The position numbers and the translations under genes are program-made. Below, piece by piece: positions 11,700 to 23,349 of a stretch of 64,000 bases of DNA. The stretch spans positions 62,001 through 126,000 of the forward strand of contig QJNS01000048.1 in assembly GCA_004154925.1 (NCBI GenBank), read 5' to 3'. Positions within the stretch are counted from its first letter, which is position 1. Every line of letters starts with the position of its first letter. Source of the stretch: Monosporascus cannonballus. Lineage: Eukaryota; Ascomycota; Sordariomycetes; Xylariales. The notes under the pieces are model-generated. The model saw only the letters and a list, made by a program, of their open reading frames with translations. It was not told the DNA's origin and ran no database searches.

Positions 11700-13625
11700 A
11701 TTTCCCAAATATTTTTTTAACAAAATAAAATAATTACTTACGGTTTTTATATTTAGGATAAATATCCTAAACGAAAGGAAATAATACTATAAAACTAGAG
11801 GCTCCTATTTCGAGAAAACCGATCTTTAAAGCTTAGTCAAAACGTATTACTGCTAAACTCCAAAAAAAGTTAAGGTTTTAAGGTAATCTTATTAATTTGA
11901 GTTATTTTAGATCAAATTATTCAAATTATATAAATTTACGATATATTTATTTTGGGAATTATCATATATAATAAATCGGTTTTTTATATAAATAATATTT
12001 ACTTCTTTTCACTCCTTAGCTATTAATCCAAGTTTATAACCAAAAATAGCCGTTTTTTACTATCAGAAAAATCTTTAATCTTGTTAATAAATAGTTTACT
12101 ACATTACTTTTCATCCTATTACTACCTACAAATTGAAACCCCATTTCTAATACTGCTTATATCTTCAAGTGGATATATAACAAGTTCGTTACGTATTATA
12201 AGGATTATTGGCTAAATTATAGTATAAAAATTCTGTTTCCAAATTTTCTACGAAATAAAAAAAAATAAAACATTTTAAAAAATAACACAGTTTTATATTA
12301 ATATTCAGAGCGACTTTTACAAGGTCCGATATTACTTTAACTTTTCTTTTACATCTTATATTTTACAACCCTTTTTTAATTAATACCTGGCACATTCAAG
12401 TATATTTTCAAAAATATAAAATATTGATCTTTATATATTTTAATATCTTTTTTACAGTATTATAAACCAAGGTAATGATTTAAAAACTATTCGAAATGTT
12501 AATTATTTTATAATCTAATAACAGTTTTTAAAATAACCTATATCTATAAGTTTGTATGTTGAAATAGTTAATTTATTTCAACATTTAAGAAATTAGTAAA
12601 TATCATACAACGCGAGAAATATTTAAGTTCAAATTATATTTTTCAAAGAGAGCTAAGTGTACAGAAAATGATTACACTATACACTTTCTACTATAGATGT
12701 TAAATACTATATAATTATGTTTTTAATACCTTATACTATAGTAATTAAATTTAATATAGAAAAAATATATTACCATATAATAATTTTTTCAACTCCCGAA
12801 ATTACCATTATATTTATTTTAATTTATGCTTTCTTTTTGTAAATTCGTTCGATTAAAAGTATTAATATTTTTCCGATACTTTTATCGTATATTTTTATAC
12901 CATACAATTAATGCTATTAATAAAAGTAATTTAATTAATTTAATGAAATACATATAGTGTTAGACATTATTTTATAATATTAGACTAAAAAACATTAGTA
13001 TCTCTTTATATATAAATGTTTAACATATAAATATTTTAACTATTCTTTTTAAAGAAAAAATAACTATATGAAAAAATTATATAAAATAATAAGTAAATAC
13101 GTTAATTCCTAGAGTTTGATAAGCTCGACCGTTTTTAGATGTTTTACTTAAAGTAAAGTTTTAGGAGATTAAGCAATAATATATTCTAATCGTAAAAACT
13201 ATAAAATAATTATAGTCTTTGTAGATATTGGATATAGTAGATATTGTGAAAATGATATCGTACAATAATTTTATTTGTATTTAGATCATTTTAAAAAATA
13301 TAACTTGAACTCAAATGTATTTTCTATAGGTAACATTTTTCAAGATGGTAATAATCATTAAATAATTTAATTATTATCATATTTATATAAACCATTTATT
13401 TAAGTTTTTTAAATACTTGATTATAAACTTAAATATATTTTAAAAAATAATACATTAATAAAATGAAAGGTCGAACCATTTTATATAGTAGAATTTGAAT
13501 AGTAAAATTGGTTAACCTTGATTTAAGATAATTGAAAATAAATATTTTATATTACATTATACAAAAGGTAAGATAAAAACACTAAATTCCCCAATATACT
13601 ATTAATTATATAATAAGATAAATAA
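11700..13625. other. AT-rich RIP-degraded sequence, no gene seen
   Basis: No frame on either strand gives recognisable protein motifs. A short perfect inverted repeat (TGTTGAAATA and TATTTCAACA around a 7-base centre, about 12557-12583) is the only clear local structure. The sequence probably contains the 3' end of element 2 and older relics. The change to GC-balanced sequence at about 13640 is abrupt. Confidence 0.6.
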
Positions 13626-13838
13626 TTGAAAAGGTCTAATTGTGAAAAATACTGGTGCACGATCTCGGCCATTAAAGATATATGCTATTATTCGGTTTTT
13701 GCTAACTTCGTGTTATGGCTGCACCATGCCATTACGCCACCAGGGCAAAAGATCAGTGGAATGATCGCAATTGTGGCAATCATCCTGGTGCTTACAGCTG
13801 TCTATATGTACTCGTACATGTTGGAAGATGTCGGCTAG
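13626..13838 (+). pseudogene. Possible C-terminal fragment of a membrane protein
   Basis: Open frame of about 70 codons without an ATG, running in from the AT-rich boundary and ending in TAG. It has two plausible membrane segments: DICYYSVFANFVLWL and, after a short PPGQK loop, a strongly hydrophobic helix GMIAIVAIILVLTAVYMYSY. Base composition is normal, unlike the sequence to the left. It may be the tail of a gene whose front was destroyed or displaced at the island edge, or a chance ORF. I do not recognise the family. Confidence 0.3.
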
Positions 13839-13841
13839 CAG

Positions 13842-13859
13842 GGGGTGCTCTAGCACCCC
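13842..13859. repeat. Short inverted repeat (hairpin) after the 13626-13838 frame
   Basis: GGGGTGCT and AGCACCCC form perfect 8-bp arms around a 2-base centre, directly after the stop of the preceding frame. A second palindrome follows 24 bases later. It could form a hairpin in RNA or be a transposon footprint. Confidence 0.6.
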
Positions 13860-13882
13860 ATATACGGAAGATTCCCTCTGAT

Positions 13883-13900
13883 CGGAACATATATGTTCCG
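13883..13900. repeat. Perfect 18-bp palindrome
   Basis: CGGAACATATATGTTCCG is a perfect palindrome. The outer CGGAACA/TGTTCCG half-sites with an AT centre resemble the spacing of dimeric Zn2Cys6 regulator sites (CGG inverted repeats), but no target gene lies close enough to support that reading. Confidence 0.55.
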
Positions 13901-14078
13901 GGACTAGATCACCTTAAAGTGCAGTGCGCGTTCTAGAGCACCTGCAACTAGTCATCAATACATACACAACTGATGTCCCTTATATCTGACAGAAGACATT
14001 ACGGGTGACGAGGCCGTAACAGTAACGCAATAAGTGTGCACTTATCAATCCTGTCTTTTGGTGCAGCCGCACACGACA

Positions 14079-14157
14079 ATAGCTGTGGCTATAGCTGCTG
14101 CGCCGCAGACGTAGCCACAACCTCCAAAATGGGGTCTAGATTGCGACAAGGCAAACA
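14079..14157. repeat. 79-bp dispersed repeat, copy 1
   Basis: Aligns without gaps to 46598-46676. Shared blocks include GCCGCAG, CCACAAC and TCCAAAAT. About 19 of 79 positions differ and nearly all differences are transitions, which fits RIP or old deamination. It lies near the left edge of gene island 1, as the other copy does for island 2. Nature unknown. Confidence 0.75.
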
Positions 14158-14159
14158 AT

Positions 14160-15054
14160 AATGTCAATTGCAATAACCGCAAAAGCTTCAGAACATTAGT
14201 TAGCCATCAACCTACAATCCCCAACCGTCGAACCGGTTAATCGCCAACCTAGCTCGCCGTTAAGTCTTAACGCCCTGGTTACACGTCGACCTGGTCAGCA
14301 ATTAAATTTTAAAAATCCTGGCCTGCTGTCGACGTATTCGGCTAGCTGGGTCGTCGTCGGGGAGGTAACTTGATGATAAGGTTAGCGATAAGGTCAGGGC
14401 TGTTAACTCAGGTCAAGTAGGTCATATTAGGTCCCTCAAGGCTGACAATTAAGGTTGGCAATAAGGTAATTGATAAGATTGATAATACAGTTAGGCTAAA
14501 AGCTAGGGATTCCAGGGCTTCGGGGGACAGGTTTCGCATGGGCCATATGAACTGGCAGGGGTTTAAAACACAGGCCCATACGTATGGGCCGCATTGTTAT
14601 GAAATAGCTTTCCCATTTGGGAAGTCAGCTCCTAGCGAGAAGGGAGGAAAAAAGCAATAGCCCCTATCCACTCCCTTTGCGAGCTTAGTACATTAAAACC
14701 AGCACATTGCCCATGCCGGCAAAATTTCTCTTTGCCCATCCGTCCTGATCCGACCCATGCACCATTTCCAGTGAAGGACATGGCATATTTATTCTCTTCA
14801 TCAGATCCGTATCGGTGTCGCCTTAATTTGTAGATTTCATCTGATGCTCGTCTTTCGTCATACAAAACACTGAGAGTTAACTGTCCCCTACTGGTTCTAG
14901 CCAACTCATTTGCCCCAGTGTGCTTCCTTCAGCTCCTAGCTATAGCTTCAGCTTTAACTTCAGCGGCGCAGCCAGCTCCGACACTTATCCCGGCCGCCAT
15001 TGTCGCTTATTCAAAATTTCGTGTCTGCACTTGACTCGCAGCGCGCCATAGACG
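14160..15054. other. Intergenic region upstream of the sterol desaturase gene
   Basis: GC-balanced and not RIP-degraded. From about 14225 to 14490 it holds loosely repeated GATAAGGT and GCCAACCT motifs in opposite orientations, as in an eroded small transposon. The last 150 bases before the gene are pyrimidine-rich (CAGCTTTAACTTCAGC and similar), typical of a fungal promoter or 5' UTR. A 90-codon minus-strand ORF at 14632-14904 has no recognisable motif and is not called. Confidence 0.5.
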
Positions 15055-16131
15055 ATGGATGTAGCTCTCGAGCTTCTCGATCCCCTCATTCTGGATAAGG
15101 CTTATGCCTGGGCACTCCCTTATCCCGGCGCCACCCTCAGCAACTCCTCATATTCCGATCCCTCCGTCGCCGCTACGGCGCCTACGTCTCTATGGCCACG
15201 CGACAACATCTATCGTCAAATTATATCGATCCTCGTCATCACTCAACTCGGCGCGACTTCCCTCTACCTCATTTTCAGTGCTCTATCCTACTACTTCATA
15301 TTTGACCGACGGCTCGAGTACCATCCTCGCTTCTTGAAGAATCAAGTCCGCCAAGAGATCAAATCATCGCTGTCCGCCGTTCCGGGTATCAACATCCTTA
15401 CCCTGCCTTTCTTTCTGGCCGAGGTCCGTGGCAAAAGCTTGCTTTACTCCAAGGTGAGCGACTATGGCTGGCCCTGGCTGTTGATCTCGTCAATACTGTA
15501 CATGGCTTTCAATGATATCGGCATCTACTGGATTCATCGCCTGGAGCATCACCCCAGCGTGTATAAGTACATTCACAAGCCACATCACAAATGGATCGGT
15601 AAGACTTGAACACAACTTCTCACCTCGACCTCGCCTTCCCATTACTGCAGGTGCAAATGCTGATGACATTATAGTTCCCACGCCATGGGCTGCGCTGGCT
15701 TTCCACCCGCTTGATGGATATGTGCAGTCTCTGCCATACCAGTGAGTGTCCCAGTCCACCACCGTTATCCTCAATTACCATCATTTCTAAAACTCAAAAG
15801 CATCTTCGTCTTCATTTGCCCAATGCAGAGATATCTGTACATGGTCCTCTTTATTGCCGTCCAGATCTGGACCATCCTGATTCACGACGGTGACATGATC
15901 ACGGGTCATTGGACGGAAAAGTTCATCAACAGCCCTGCACATCACACGCTGCACCACTTGTACTTCACCGTCAACTATGGTCAATATTTCACCTGGGCTG
16001 ACAGCTACTTCGGCTCACACCGGGCACCGGAGCCAGCGTTGGATCCTCTTCATGATGCGCTCAAGGTGATGCGGGCGAAAGGACTCGTGGATGAGCAGGG
16101 CAACCCCATCAAAAAGCCAAAAAGGGAGTAA
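15055..16131 (+). CDS. ERG3: C-5 sterol desaturase (ERG3 type), three exons
   Basis: ER-membrane di-iron enzyme that introduces the C-5 double bond into episterol-type sterols, late in ergosterol synthesis. Exons: 15055-15598, 15675-15741, 15801-16131, giving 313 residues. All three His boxes of the fatty-acid-hydroxylase family are present: H161-RLE-H165-H166, H174-KP-H177-H178 and H252-TL-H255-H256, with the conserved HDG at 232-234. Hydrophobic segments (for example 56-83) fit a multi-span protein. Splice sites were chosen to keep HKWIVPTP and LPYHIFVF continuous, as in the family. Intron 1 (76 bp) ends at ATTATAG after a CTGATGAC branch-like motif. Intron 2 (59 bp) ends at an unusual AAAAG acceptor. 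Length is slightly short for the family (about 330-370 aa). No stops, no RIP; it looks functional. It could be a second copy rather than the main ERG3. Confidence 0.9.
15599..15674 (+). other. Intron 1 of the sterol desaturase gene
   Basis: Starts GTAAGACT and ends GACATTATAG. An earlier CAG at 15648-15650 would also keep the frame but adds seven residues (starting GANADD) that break the conserved HKWIVPTP string, so the later acceptor is preferred. Confidence 0.75.
15742..15800 (+). other. Intron 2 of the sterol desaturase gene
   Basis: Starts GTGAGTGT and ends CTCAAAAG. This acceptor restores the conserved PYH-IFVFICPMQRYLYM junction. A later acceptor at GCAGAG would also keep the frame but drops about ten conserved residues. 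Confidence 0.7.
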
Positions 16132-17087
16132 AGTACTTCAAATTTCCAGGGGAACTAATGTCTTCGGTGGATGTGCATATGAAGATTGGACACCGCAAGG
16201 CAGGCTATTCATTGCAATCGCAGCTGATTAGCCCTTTGTGAATCTGATACCGGCACCAATAGTTGGAATTAGGCATATGGCTATCCCATATACGGCCGTC
16301 CTTCCAGGTTAAACTAATACGAACTAATTATTGCAGAATAAGCGCGGTGTTCGAGTAAATATAATTATTTATAGATTCAAGTATGTATATTCTTTTGAAA
16401 GGAATACAATTATAATTCAAAGATTAAAGTTTTATTTAAATTGTAATACTACATATTTTCTTACCTTCACTAGCTTAAGTCTTTACTAAGTTGTTTTAAA
16501 TTACTTAAAATACTGCTTTACAACATTAAAAATATATTAATTAAATTCTATATTTATACTACAAAAAACAACGCTTAAATTTAAGTAATTAAAAAAAAAG
16601 CTAGTATTCGTTATAGAAATTGTTAATTCTTGAATTTTAATCTATGTTTCAAAATTTAATCTATGTTTAAAACATAAAGTAATCTGTAATTAGTTAAAGT
16701 AAATAAAACAAAATAAATAAGTTATATTCGTCAATATAAATTACTATATATGAACAAATACTTTTATATTTTTAAGTTGAAATTATAAATAATATAAACA
16801 CAATACGTTTAACCGAAAAGCGGTTACAACGTTTTTTCAGTTAAAATAATATAGCTATATATCACATTATTATTGGCTCACTTTCTTAGTATATATCATA
16901 AAAAACCAGTTTAATACATTTAAAAGCTGAATAAATTATTAGTGTTAAATTAAATCTATAAAAAAATTCAAATTAGTGAATTTCGAACCGCACTTAAAAC
17001 TTTAATGGAGTAATTATGATAGCTAAGAATTTTAATGTTTCAAATTAATGTATTTTAATTTTAAACGTGTTTTTCAAAAGTTATAAA
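16132..17087. other. 3' flank of the sterol desaturase gene, then AT-rich sequence
   Basis: About 230 bases of normal composition follow the stop codon and probably hold the 3' UTR and polyadenylation site. From about 16360 the sequence becomes AT-rich and RIP-like, with no recognisable content up to the LTR at 17093. Confidence 0.5.
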
Positions 17088-17092
17088 ATCAA

Positions 17093-17422
17093 TGTCACGT
17101 TCTGACAAGCCACGGCCTCTAGAAACGGTCTCAATAGAAACAGCCAAGAAGACCAAGTGGGTCAGACCAAGAGGGTCAGATCACGTGACGGATCATTAAC
17201 TCACTGGTGGTAAGCTAGTGAGCTAGATCAAGATATATACGTTCGTTATCTTCCTCAGTCAAATAATGTCAACTTAAAATATAATTTCGTTACCCAAAAT
17301 ACTCTTGATATTACGAAACGTAATCTGATATTATATTTATTACTTAAAATTCTACGATATACTTATTTCTGTAAATTCGTAAATTTAAGTTTAATAATTA
17401 ATTAAACAGTTTAACTATTATA
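17093..17422 (+). repeat. Left LTR of element 3 (330 bp)
   Basis: Begins TGTCACGTTCTGACAAGCCA and ends CTATTATA, followed by GGTTAT, a plausible primer-binding-site start. Its first 200 bases are far less mutated than the matching part of the right LTR (for example CACGGCCTCTAGAAACGG against AAGGCCTCTATAAACGG). Confidence 0.8.
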
Positions 17423-17903
17423 GGTTATTTTTTTTTATTTAATAATAACGTTAAATGTAAAATAATATTTTTTATTTATTAGACTAACTAATAAATACAA
17501 ATTCAATTTTTAATTAATTCGAAATTATTTTAAAGTAATATTTAAAATATATAAAAATTAATACAAAAACGTTATTGGGAAATACATTTACAATTATATT
17601 AATTTCGAAAATCATAATAAAAATAATCTATAATAGAATAAAAATTTAAATAACGTTAAGAAAGTTCATTTCCCAATATATATAATGTTTAAAGTTTTAT
17701 AACTAGAACGAAGTAAAACAACAATAGAGAAAATATTTATATTAATGTATTTTATTAAAGAAATATAAAAGATAAAATTATCAAAGTTTTAATTTTCGAA
17801 TATTGAATTTAATATGTTATCGAAATCGTTAAAATTAATAATACACGATGCAGATAACATATAAAAAGTTAATAAATGTTAAACATTACAATTAATTAAT
17901 TAA

Positions 17904-18137
17904 TTATAGACAAAGCGCGAGATAATTTTCATATTTTATAGCATAAAGAGGAGACCTACAAAATTTACAACCGTTTTGTATAAAAATAAAAATCAAATTA
18001 AATATTAAAAATAAAGGATTATAACTTATTATAAAATTATTTATAAAGAATTTAACAAATATTAACAAAATAATTAAATATTTATAGACGAAAAATAATA
18101 TGAAAATAATAAAAATAATACGAATAAAGGTTATCAA
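17904..18137 (-). other. Open frame in AT-rich sequence, not a supported gene
   Basis: A 77-codon minus-strand frame rich in Phe, Ile and Leu. This composition follows from the AT content and no motif is visible. It lies inside the degraded interior of element 3. Confidence 0.5.
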
Positions 18138-21100
18138 GATACAAGATTTATTAAAAACTTCAAGATATTAAAATATTAACATAAAAAACGTCCGAAAAAT
18201 GTTAATACGGCTTAAAATGCTTAACAGATGTTTAAAATCAATAAAAACTCATTTATTCCGATATTGTTAATCGATATACCAAAATATACGTAATAGATTA
18301 TAAACGATAGAGATATATAAAATAAAATAATTCACAGGTTTTATTTTTTAACGAATTACACGTATGTTCAAAAAATTTAATTTGCTTAATTAACTAGAAA
18401 ATAATAGAGTAAATAAATAGTAATATAAATATTTTCGAATTATCATTTTATATAATAAGGTTAATAACTAAAGAAATTTAAATAATTAATTACAAGGAAA
18501 ATAATACTTAGAAGAAAAGCTTACTTGAGTATTATAATTAATATAGTTATTAATCTGTAAAAAAAGGAATATAACATATTTTTAAAATATATTATTGACA
18601 ACCTATCAATGATTTTTATTTAAATTAATAGTAAATTAAACTTTGATTAAAAAGGTTTTTTTAAAAATTCACCCATAATTTCTTTGAAAGTCTTAATAAA
18701 AAATAAAAAATAAAAAATATATAGTAAAATATTGTACGATATAAAGAGTAATATTTTACTTAAAAAGGTAAAAACCTATATATTAATATAAAATAATTAA
18801 TATAATCGAGTGAAATAATATACTAATAAAAATAATATATATAATAATTCAATGTCTTTTACGAGGAAATATAAATAAAATTTAATAAATTGAAAAACAG
18901 ATTATAAAAAGTCTATGTAAGAAAAGGCTATATTATAATAATATTTAAAAAATTAAAAAATGAATTTTAAAAAGTTTTTAAACGTAATAAAAAAAATCGT
19001 TAATACTCTGATAGCGTTAAAAATACAATATCAAATATATTAACATAGTGTAGTAATAAAATGGGGAATTTGAAACGGAAATTTTACTATATTAAGTATT
19101 ATTAGTGAATTAAATTTATTATAAAAATGTAAATTGAAACTTTATAAAATTTCAAATATCGAAACTGAAAGTTTTACCTGCGATAACGAAAATATTAAAC
19201 GTGAAATTAATTATTTCTAAATCTTTTTTCAAAATACATTTTAAGCGATTAATTTCGAAATCGTTACATTAAACTCTTACGATACAATTTTTAAAAATTA
19301 TAAAAATAAAGAAATTATATTTTAATGAGCGGAAAACTATTTTAAAACAATTCTAGTTATATTTCATAAATAAATACCATATTCAAAAATAAAAACTTAA
19401 TCATTAATTAAAACTAATCATAAATATCAATATAAAAATACGATAAATATTTTATTACGTAATAAAACAGAATAGAAAAACATAAATATTAAAAGTATAA
19501 CTTTTTATAATTATTATTATAACGACATTTCAATACTTAAATAATATTTTAAATTATAATTTTAAAAATTAGAAGTTTTAATTAAGATATTAATATAATT
19601 CTATAAACACGAAAAGGTTTTTTAAAAAAAGAACTTGATACAAACTTAAATATAACGAATAAAATTGTAAAATATTTTAAAAAAGTATATTTACGCATTT
19701 TTGATACATTTATAATTTAAACTGAAATGAATTACGCATTTTTAAACAATATTTAGAAATTCATTTATAAAGAAATATTTTTAACATTTAAAATTATTAA
19801 TAAAATGAATTATATTTTTCGAATGTATACAAGAGAACAAACTATAACTTATAATGAATTATAAAGAATTCAATAATATTATTACTAAAAAAATAGTGGT
19901 TAGTGCGTTTATTTTTTTAAAATAAAAAACCGGTTACATAAAGCTGCATAATTTACAATATTCAGTTTTAGAAATAAACAAAACCTTACTAAAATTAAAA
20001 AAAATATAAATAAAAAATATCATTTCAAACGAAATACAATTCATTTAAATATTGAATTATAGTAATAAAACTTCCAAAGATATTAATCATATTTCCAAAA
20101 AATAATAAATTAGATATTTTAAACGTTTTGCGATACTTTTGCGATATATTATTTTAATCATATATTTAATAATTTAAGAACAAAGAAGACATATATAAAA
20201 CACCTATATAAAGTTTTTTAAGCTTCAAAAATTGTTAAACTATTAAATGTACAGAACAAATATGACTTCTATAAATGAACTATACAATCCGTAAAATATA
20301 TAATTCTTATAAATATACTAAATTAAATCCTAAAAATATCGTAATAAATATAAAGAAATAAGTATTAATAACAATTAAAAACTACAAATTTTTGATATAG
20401 TTATTAATTATTATAAAAAGTCTTCGGAAACGGAAATAACAATATTATACCTTTAATTAATCTCACTAAAAGAATATTGAAATAAATATTACAAATAAAA
20501 GACACTTTTCAATAAATTAAAAATATCATTCTAAATAAAATAAAATTAATTATATATAATTTTATATATTTTGTCTAAGTAAAAACCGACATTTCAGAGT
20601 ATATAGTAAACGTAATAATCTAATAATATTATAATTAAAGTATAATATTTTTAATTACATTCTTTTTGCTATAAATTAGAAATAATTAAATTGTATTACC
20701 TTATTTCAACTAAAACGATGTATAATTTAGGTTGAAAGATTTTCGAAAATTTAAATGTTTTCTTAAAAGAATTTCTACTAAATTTAAATTTATATAAATT
20801 ATCAAAATTTTACCAGCATTATTATGACCAGACAATTTACGAAAAAAATAATAATAATATGTATAAAAAACACATTTTCGATTTCGTTATTATTGAAAAC
20901 AAATTAGAAAACAGAAAAATAAATATATTAAATACAGGATAGAAATTTCGAAAAACATTTATTAAATTTAAATGTCTAATTTTAATATTATTTTCAAAAA
21001 ACTATTTATTATTATAATGAATTATTATCATACTTATTACATTTTATAATATAAATACAAGAATGCACAAATATATTATGAATTTATTAATAATTAAAAT

Positions 21101-21178
21101 ATTAATTAAAGAGTGAACTTTAAAAGCTATTAAAATAATTTAATACCTATTATTTAAAAGTATTAATTTTATAAATAT

Positions 21179-21685
21179 TATGAGATAACAAAGATACAAC
21201 GTTAATTATAATATCAAAAAATTAATAATGCTAAACTCTAATTAGGGTTTGGATGCCTTAATTCACGTTTTAAGGACTAATTATACATATTATTGCAATT
21301 ATTCCCCTTTTTTTAATAAAATCGTCCCGACTTTCAGGGTGGATAAAGTATCGAACCCCTAAGGCTTTACTGCGCCCTCTGAGCACATAACGCGATCGGA
21401 CCTTTTGCGTCGACCACTCCTCGAACGTTAACGGTTAAAATCTTTTCGGTTTGCTTTTTAGTTTTCTTGAATTTGCAGCCGCCTTTATAGAGATCGAACC
21501 CTGCCTCCGATATATCGCCAAAGTGGCGCCGAACTAACTAATACACCTAATTAGATTTTGGAAAATTATAAAATAACAAAAATATAACGTTAATTATAAT
21601 AATAAAAGGTTAGCAATTCTAAACGTTAATTAGGGTTTGGATACTCTAATTCACTCTATAAAGACTAGCTGTGTATATTATCACA
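21179..21685. mobile_element. TRIM-like miniature LTR element with tRNA-like interior
   Basis: Two direct repeats of exactly 119 bp (21179-21297 and 21567-21685) flank 269 bp. Both repeats start TA (probably TG before RIP) and end in CA (TTGCA, TCACA). The 5 bases AATAT occur immediately before (21174-21178) and after (21686-21690), as a TSD. This is the structure of a terminal-repeat retrotransposon in miniature, inserted in element 3. The interior has no coding capacity but is GC-balanced, with two GGTTCGA motifs on the minus strand. Chance TSD matches are easier in AT-rich DNA, but equal repeat length plus CA ends argue for a real element. Confidence 0.7.
21492..21545 (-). other. tRNA-like Pol III promoter boxes inside the TRIM-like element
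   Basis: On the minus strand, TATTAGTTAGTTCGGC (21529-21545) resembles an A box and GGTTCGATC (21492-21500) a B box, about 40 bases apart as in tRNA genes and tRNA-derived SINEs. A second B-box-like string, GGGGTTCGATAC, lies at 21348-21359. No full cloverleaf can be drawn, so this is not called a tRNA gene. Confidence 0.45.
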
Positions 21686-23349
21686 AATATCTAAGCATTG
21701 ACAAAATTTGAAAACAATTTTAAAAGATTTATTTAATTTTTACAATAAAAATAATCATTTAAACCTTATAAAAATAATGATAATTTTAGATAATAAAGAA
21801 CCTTTAAATATAATTGTTATAAATTTTATTTTGTGTTTTTTTCTTTTGAATATCTAATTATAAATATATATTATAATATTTAATTTCATTATAATTAAAA
21901 AATATACGGAATTTTCTTATAGGTTACTGAAATAAAAAAATGTCAATACTAAAAAAATAATATGTTTCAAAGAAATCTTTAATATATATAAATTATTATA
22001 AGACATTATTTCCGATATAAATAATACTTTTTTTTAAAATTGTAACTAAATTTCAAAATATTTTAATTTAAAATATACACTATACAATCGGTTTAAACTT
22101 TAAACAAAAAATAAATTAAATAATTATACTAAATATTAAAAGAGTATGTAAAATATTATATTAATTAGAAATATTATAAGTAAATGAACAAATTAATTAG
22201 AAGATAATTAATATATAATTTTAGTTATTATAAAAATATTAAGTTATTTCTAATAAACATCAAATTTGGTTTAATCTCCAATATTTATAAAAATATATAT
22301 AATACATTTACTAATACTAATATAATATTTATATTAAAATAATTTAAATAATTATAAAGAAAAGATTTAAGAAAATCTATACGTAATTAAATCAACGAAT
22401 ATTATAACGAAAGAAAGGTTAAAAAATCAATATTCTTTAAAACACGATTTATTTTCTTATAAAAAGAAATAAAGTAAAAAAGTCTTACAAAACATTTAAT
22501 TTGATATACATTAGCCTATATAAAATTCTTAACAATGTTTAAAAATTATTATTAGTTAGAATTTTAATTTAAAATTAAATTTTATTTAATTTTTTATAAT
22601 TTAATATTTAAGTTATTTATACATATCGTCAAAAGTAGTACTGAACGAAACGATATAAAAATAAAAAAAATATATATACAGTAAAATTAGTTTTCAAATT
22701 AAAAAAGAATTAAATTTACCAAATACTTAATCAAATAAAAAAAATCCAGATTTCGAAAATATCTTGAAGCCTGCGAAAAATCTTATAAACGCTTAACGTT
22801 TATTACGAAACTTTTACTAATAATAATTGAACCCAAAATTACGTTTTAATTAAATTTTAATTAATAACATTTATATTGTCTAAAACCCTAAATTTCTACT
22901 ACTGTGTTCGTTTTACCGCGTTTAAAGTTATTAAATTCGTTTAAAAATAGAGACATACGATTAACAAATTTGGCACTTTATACTTAATATTATTATTAAT
23001 AACGACAAATACGAAATAAATAAAACGAAATCTCGAGTAAGATTTTTGCGATACATAATTCATTTTTTAAACAATAAATTTCCGTAATATAATAATTAAG
23101 TATAGAAAGAAGAATATTGATTTTATCGTATAACCGGCTATAGCGTGTATATTTCATGCAACTGGAACCCTTTTTTATTATTTAACCAACTTTTAAAAAA
23201 ATATGAAAAATATACGGCATAATTTGAAAACATTTTATTTTAAATAGATTAATTAAAACATAACGTTATTCGGTTTTACGAAAACGACGTTTTCAAATAC
23301 ACGCAGATATAATTAAGACAAGCGGAGAATTTATTTAAAAAAAGAAATT

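Larger units (their letters stand above)
6380..11700 (+). mobile_element. Gypsy LTR retrotransposon, element 2, RIP-inactivated
   Basis: Plus-strand element directly beyond element 1. In order: a nucleocapsid zinc-knuckle relic (about 6655-6710), a reverse transcriptase (about 8500-8850), an RNase H (about 9270-9420), an integrase (about 9700-10300) and a convergent accessory ORF on the minus strand (about 11220-11480). I found no LTRs, so both ends are estimates; element 1 may have cut off its left end. All frames contain RIP-type stops. Small ORFs at 8008-8245 and 8489-8674 are shadows. Confidence 0.75.

Noticed and set aside
14632..14904. 90-codon minus-strand ORF upstream of the sterol desaturase
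   Set aside because: ATG-started and of normal composition, but no recognisable motif, and it overlaps the likely promoter. Could be revived by transcript data.
15490..15984. Minus-strand and alternative-frame ORFs over the sterol desaturase
   Set aside because: Shadows of exons; the true frame carries all three His boxes.
21320..21545. tRNA gene
   Set aside because: A- and B-box-like motifs are present, but acceptor and anticodon stems cannot be paired into a full cloverleaf.
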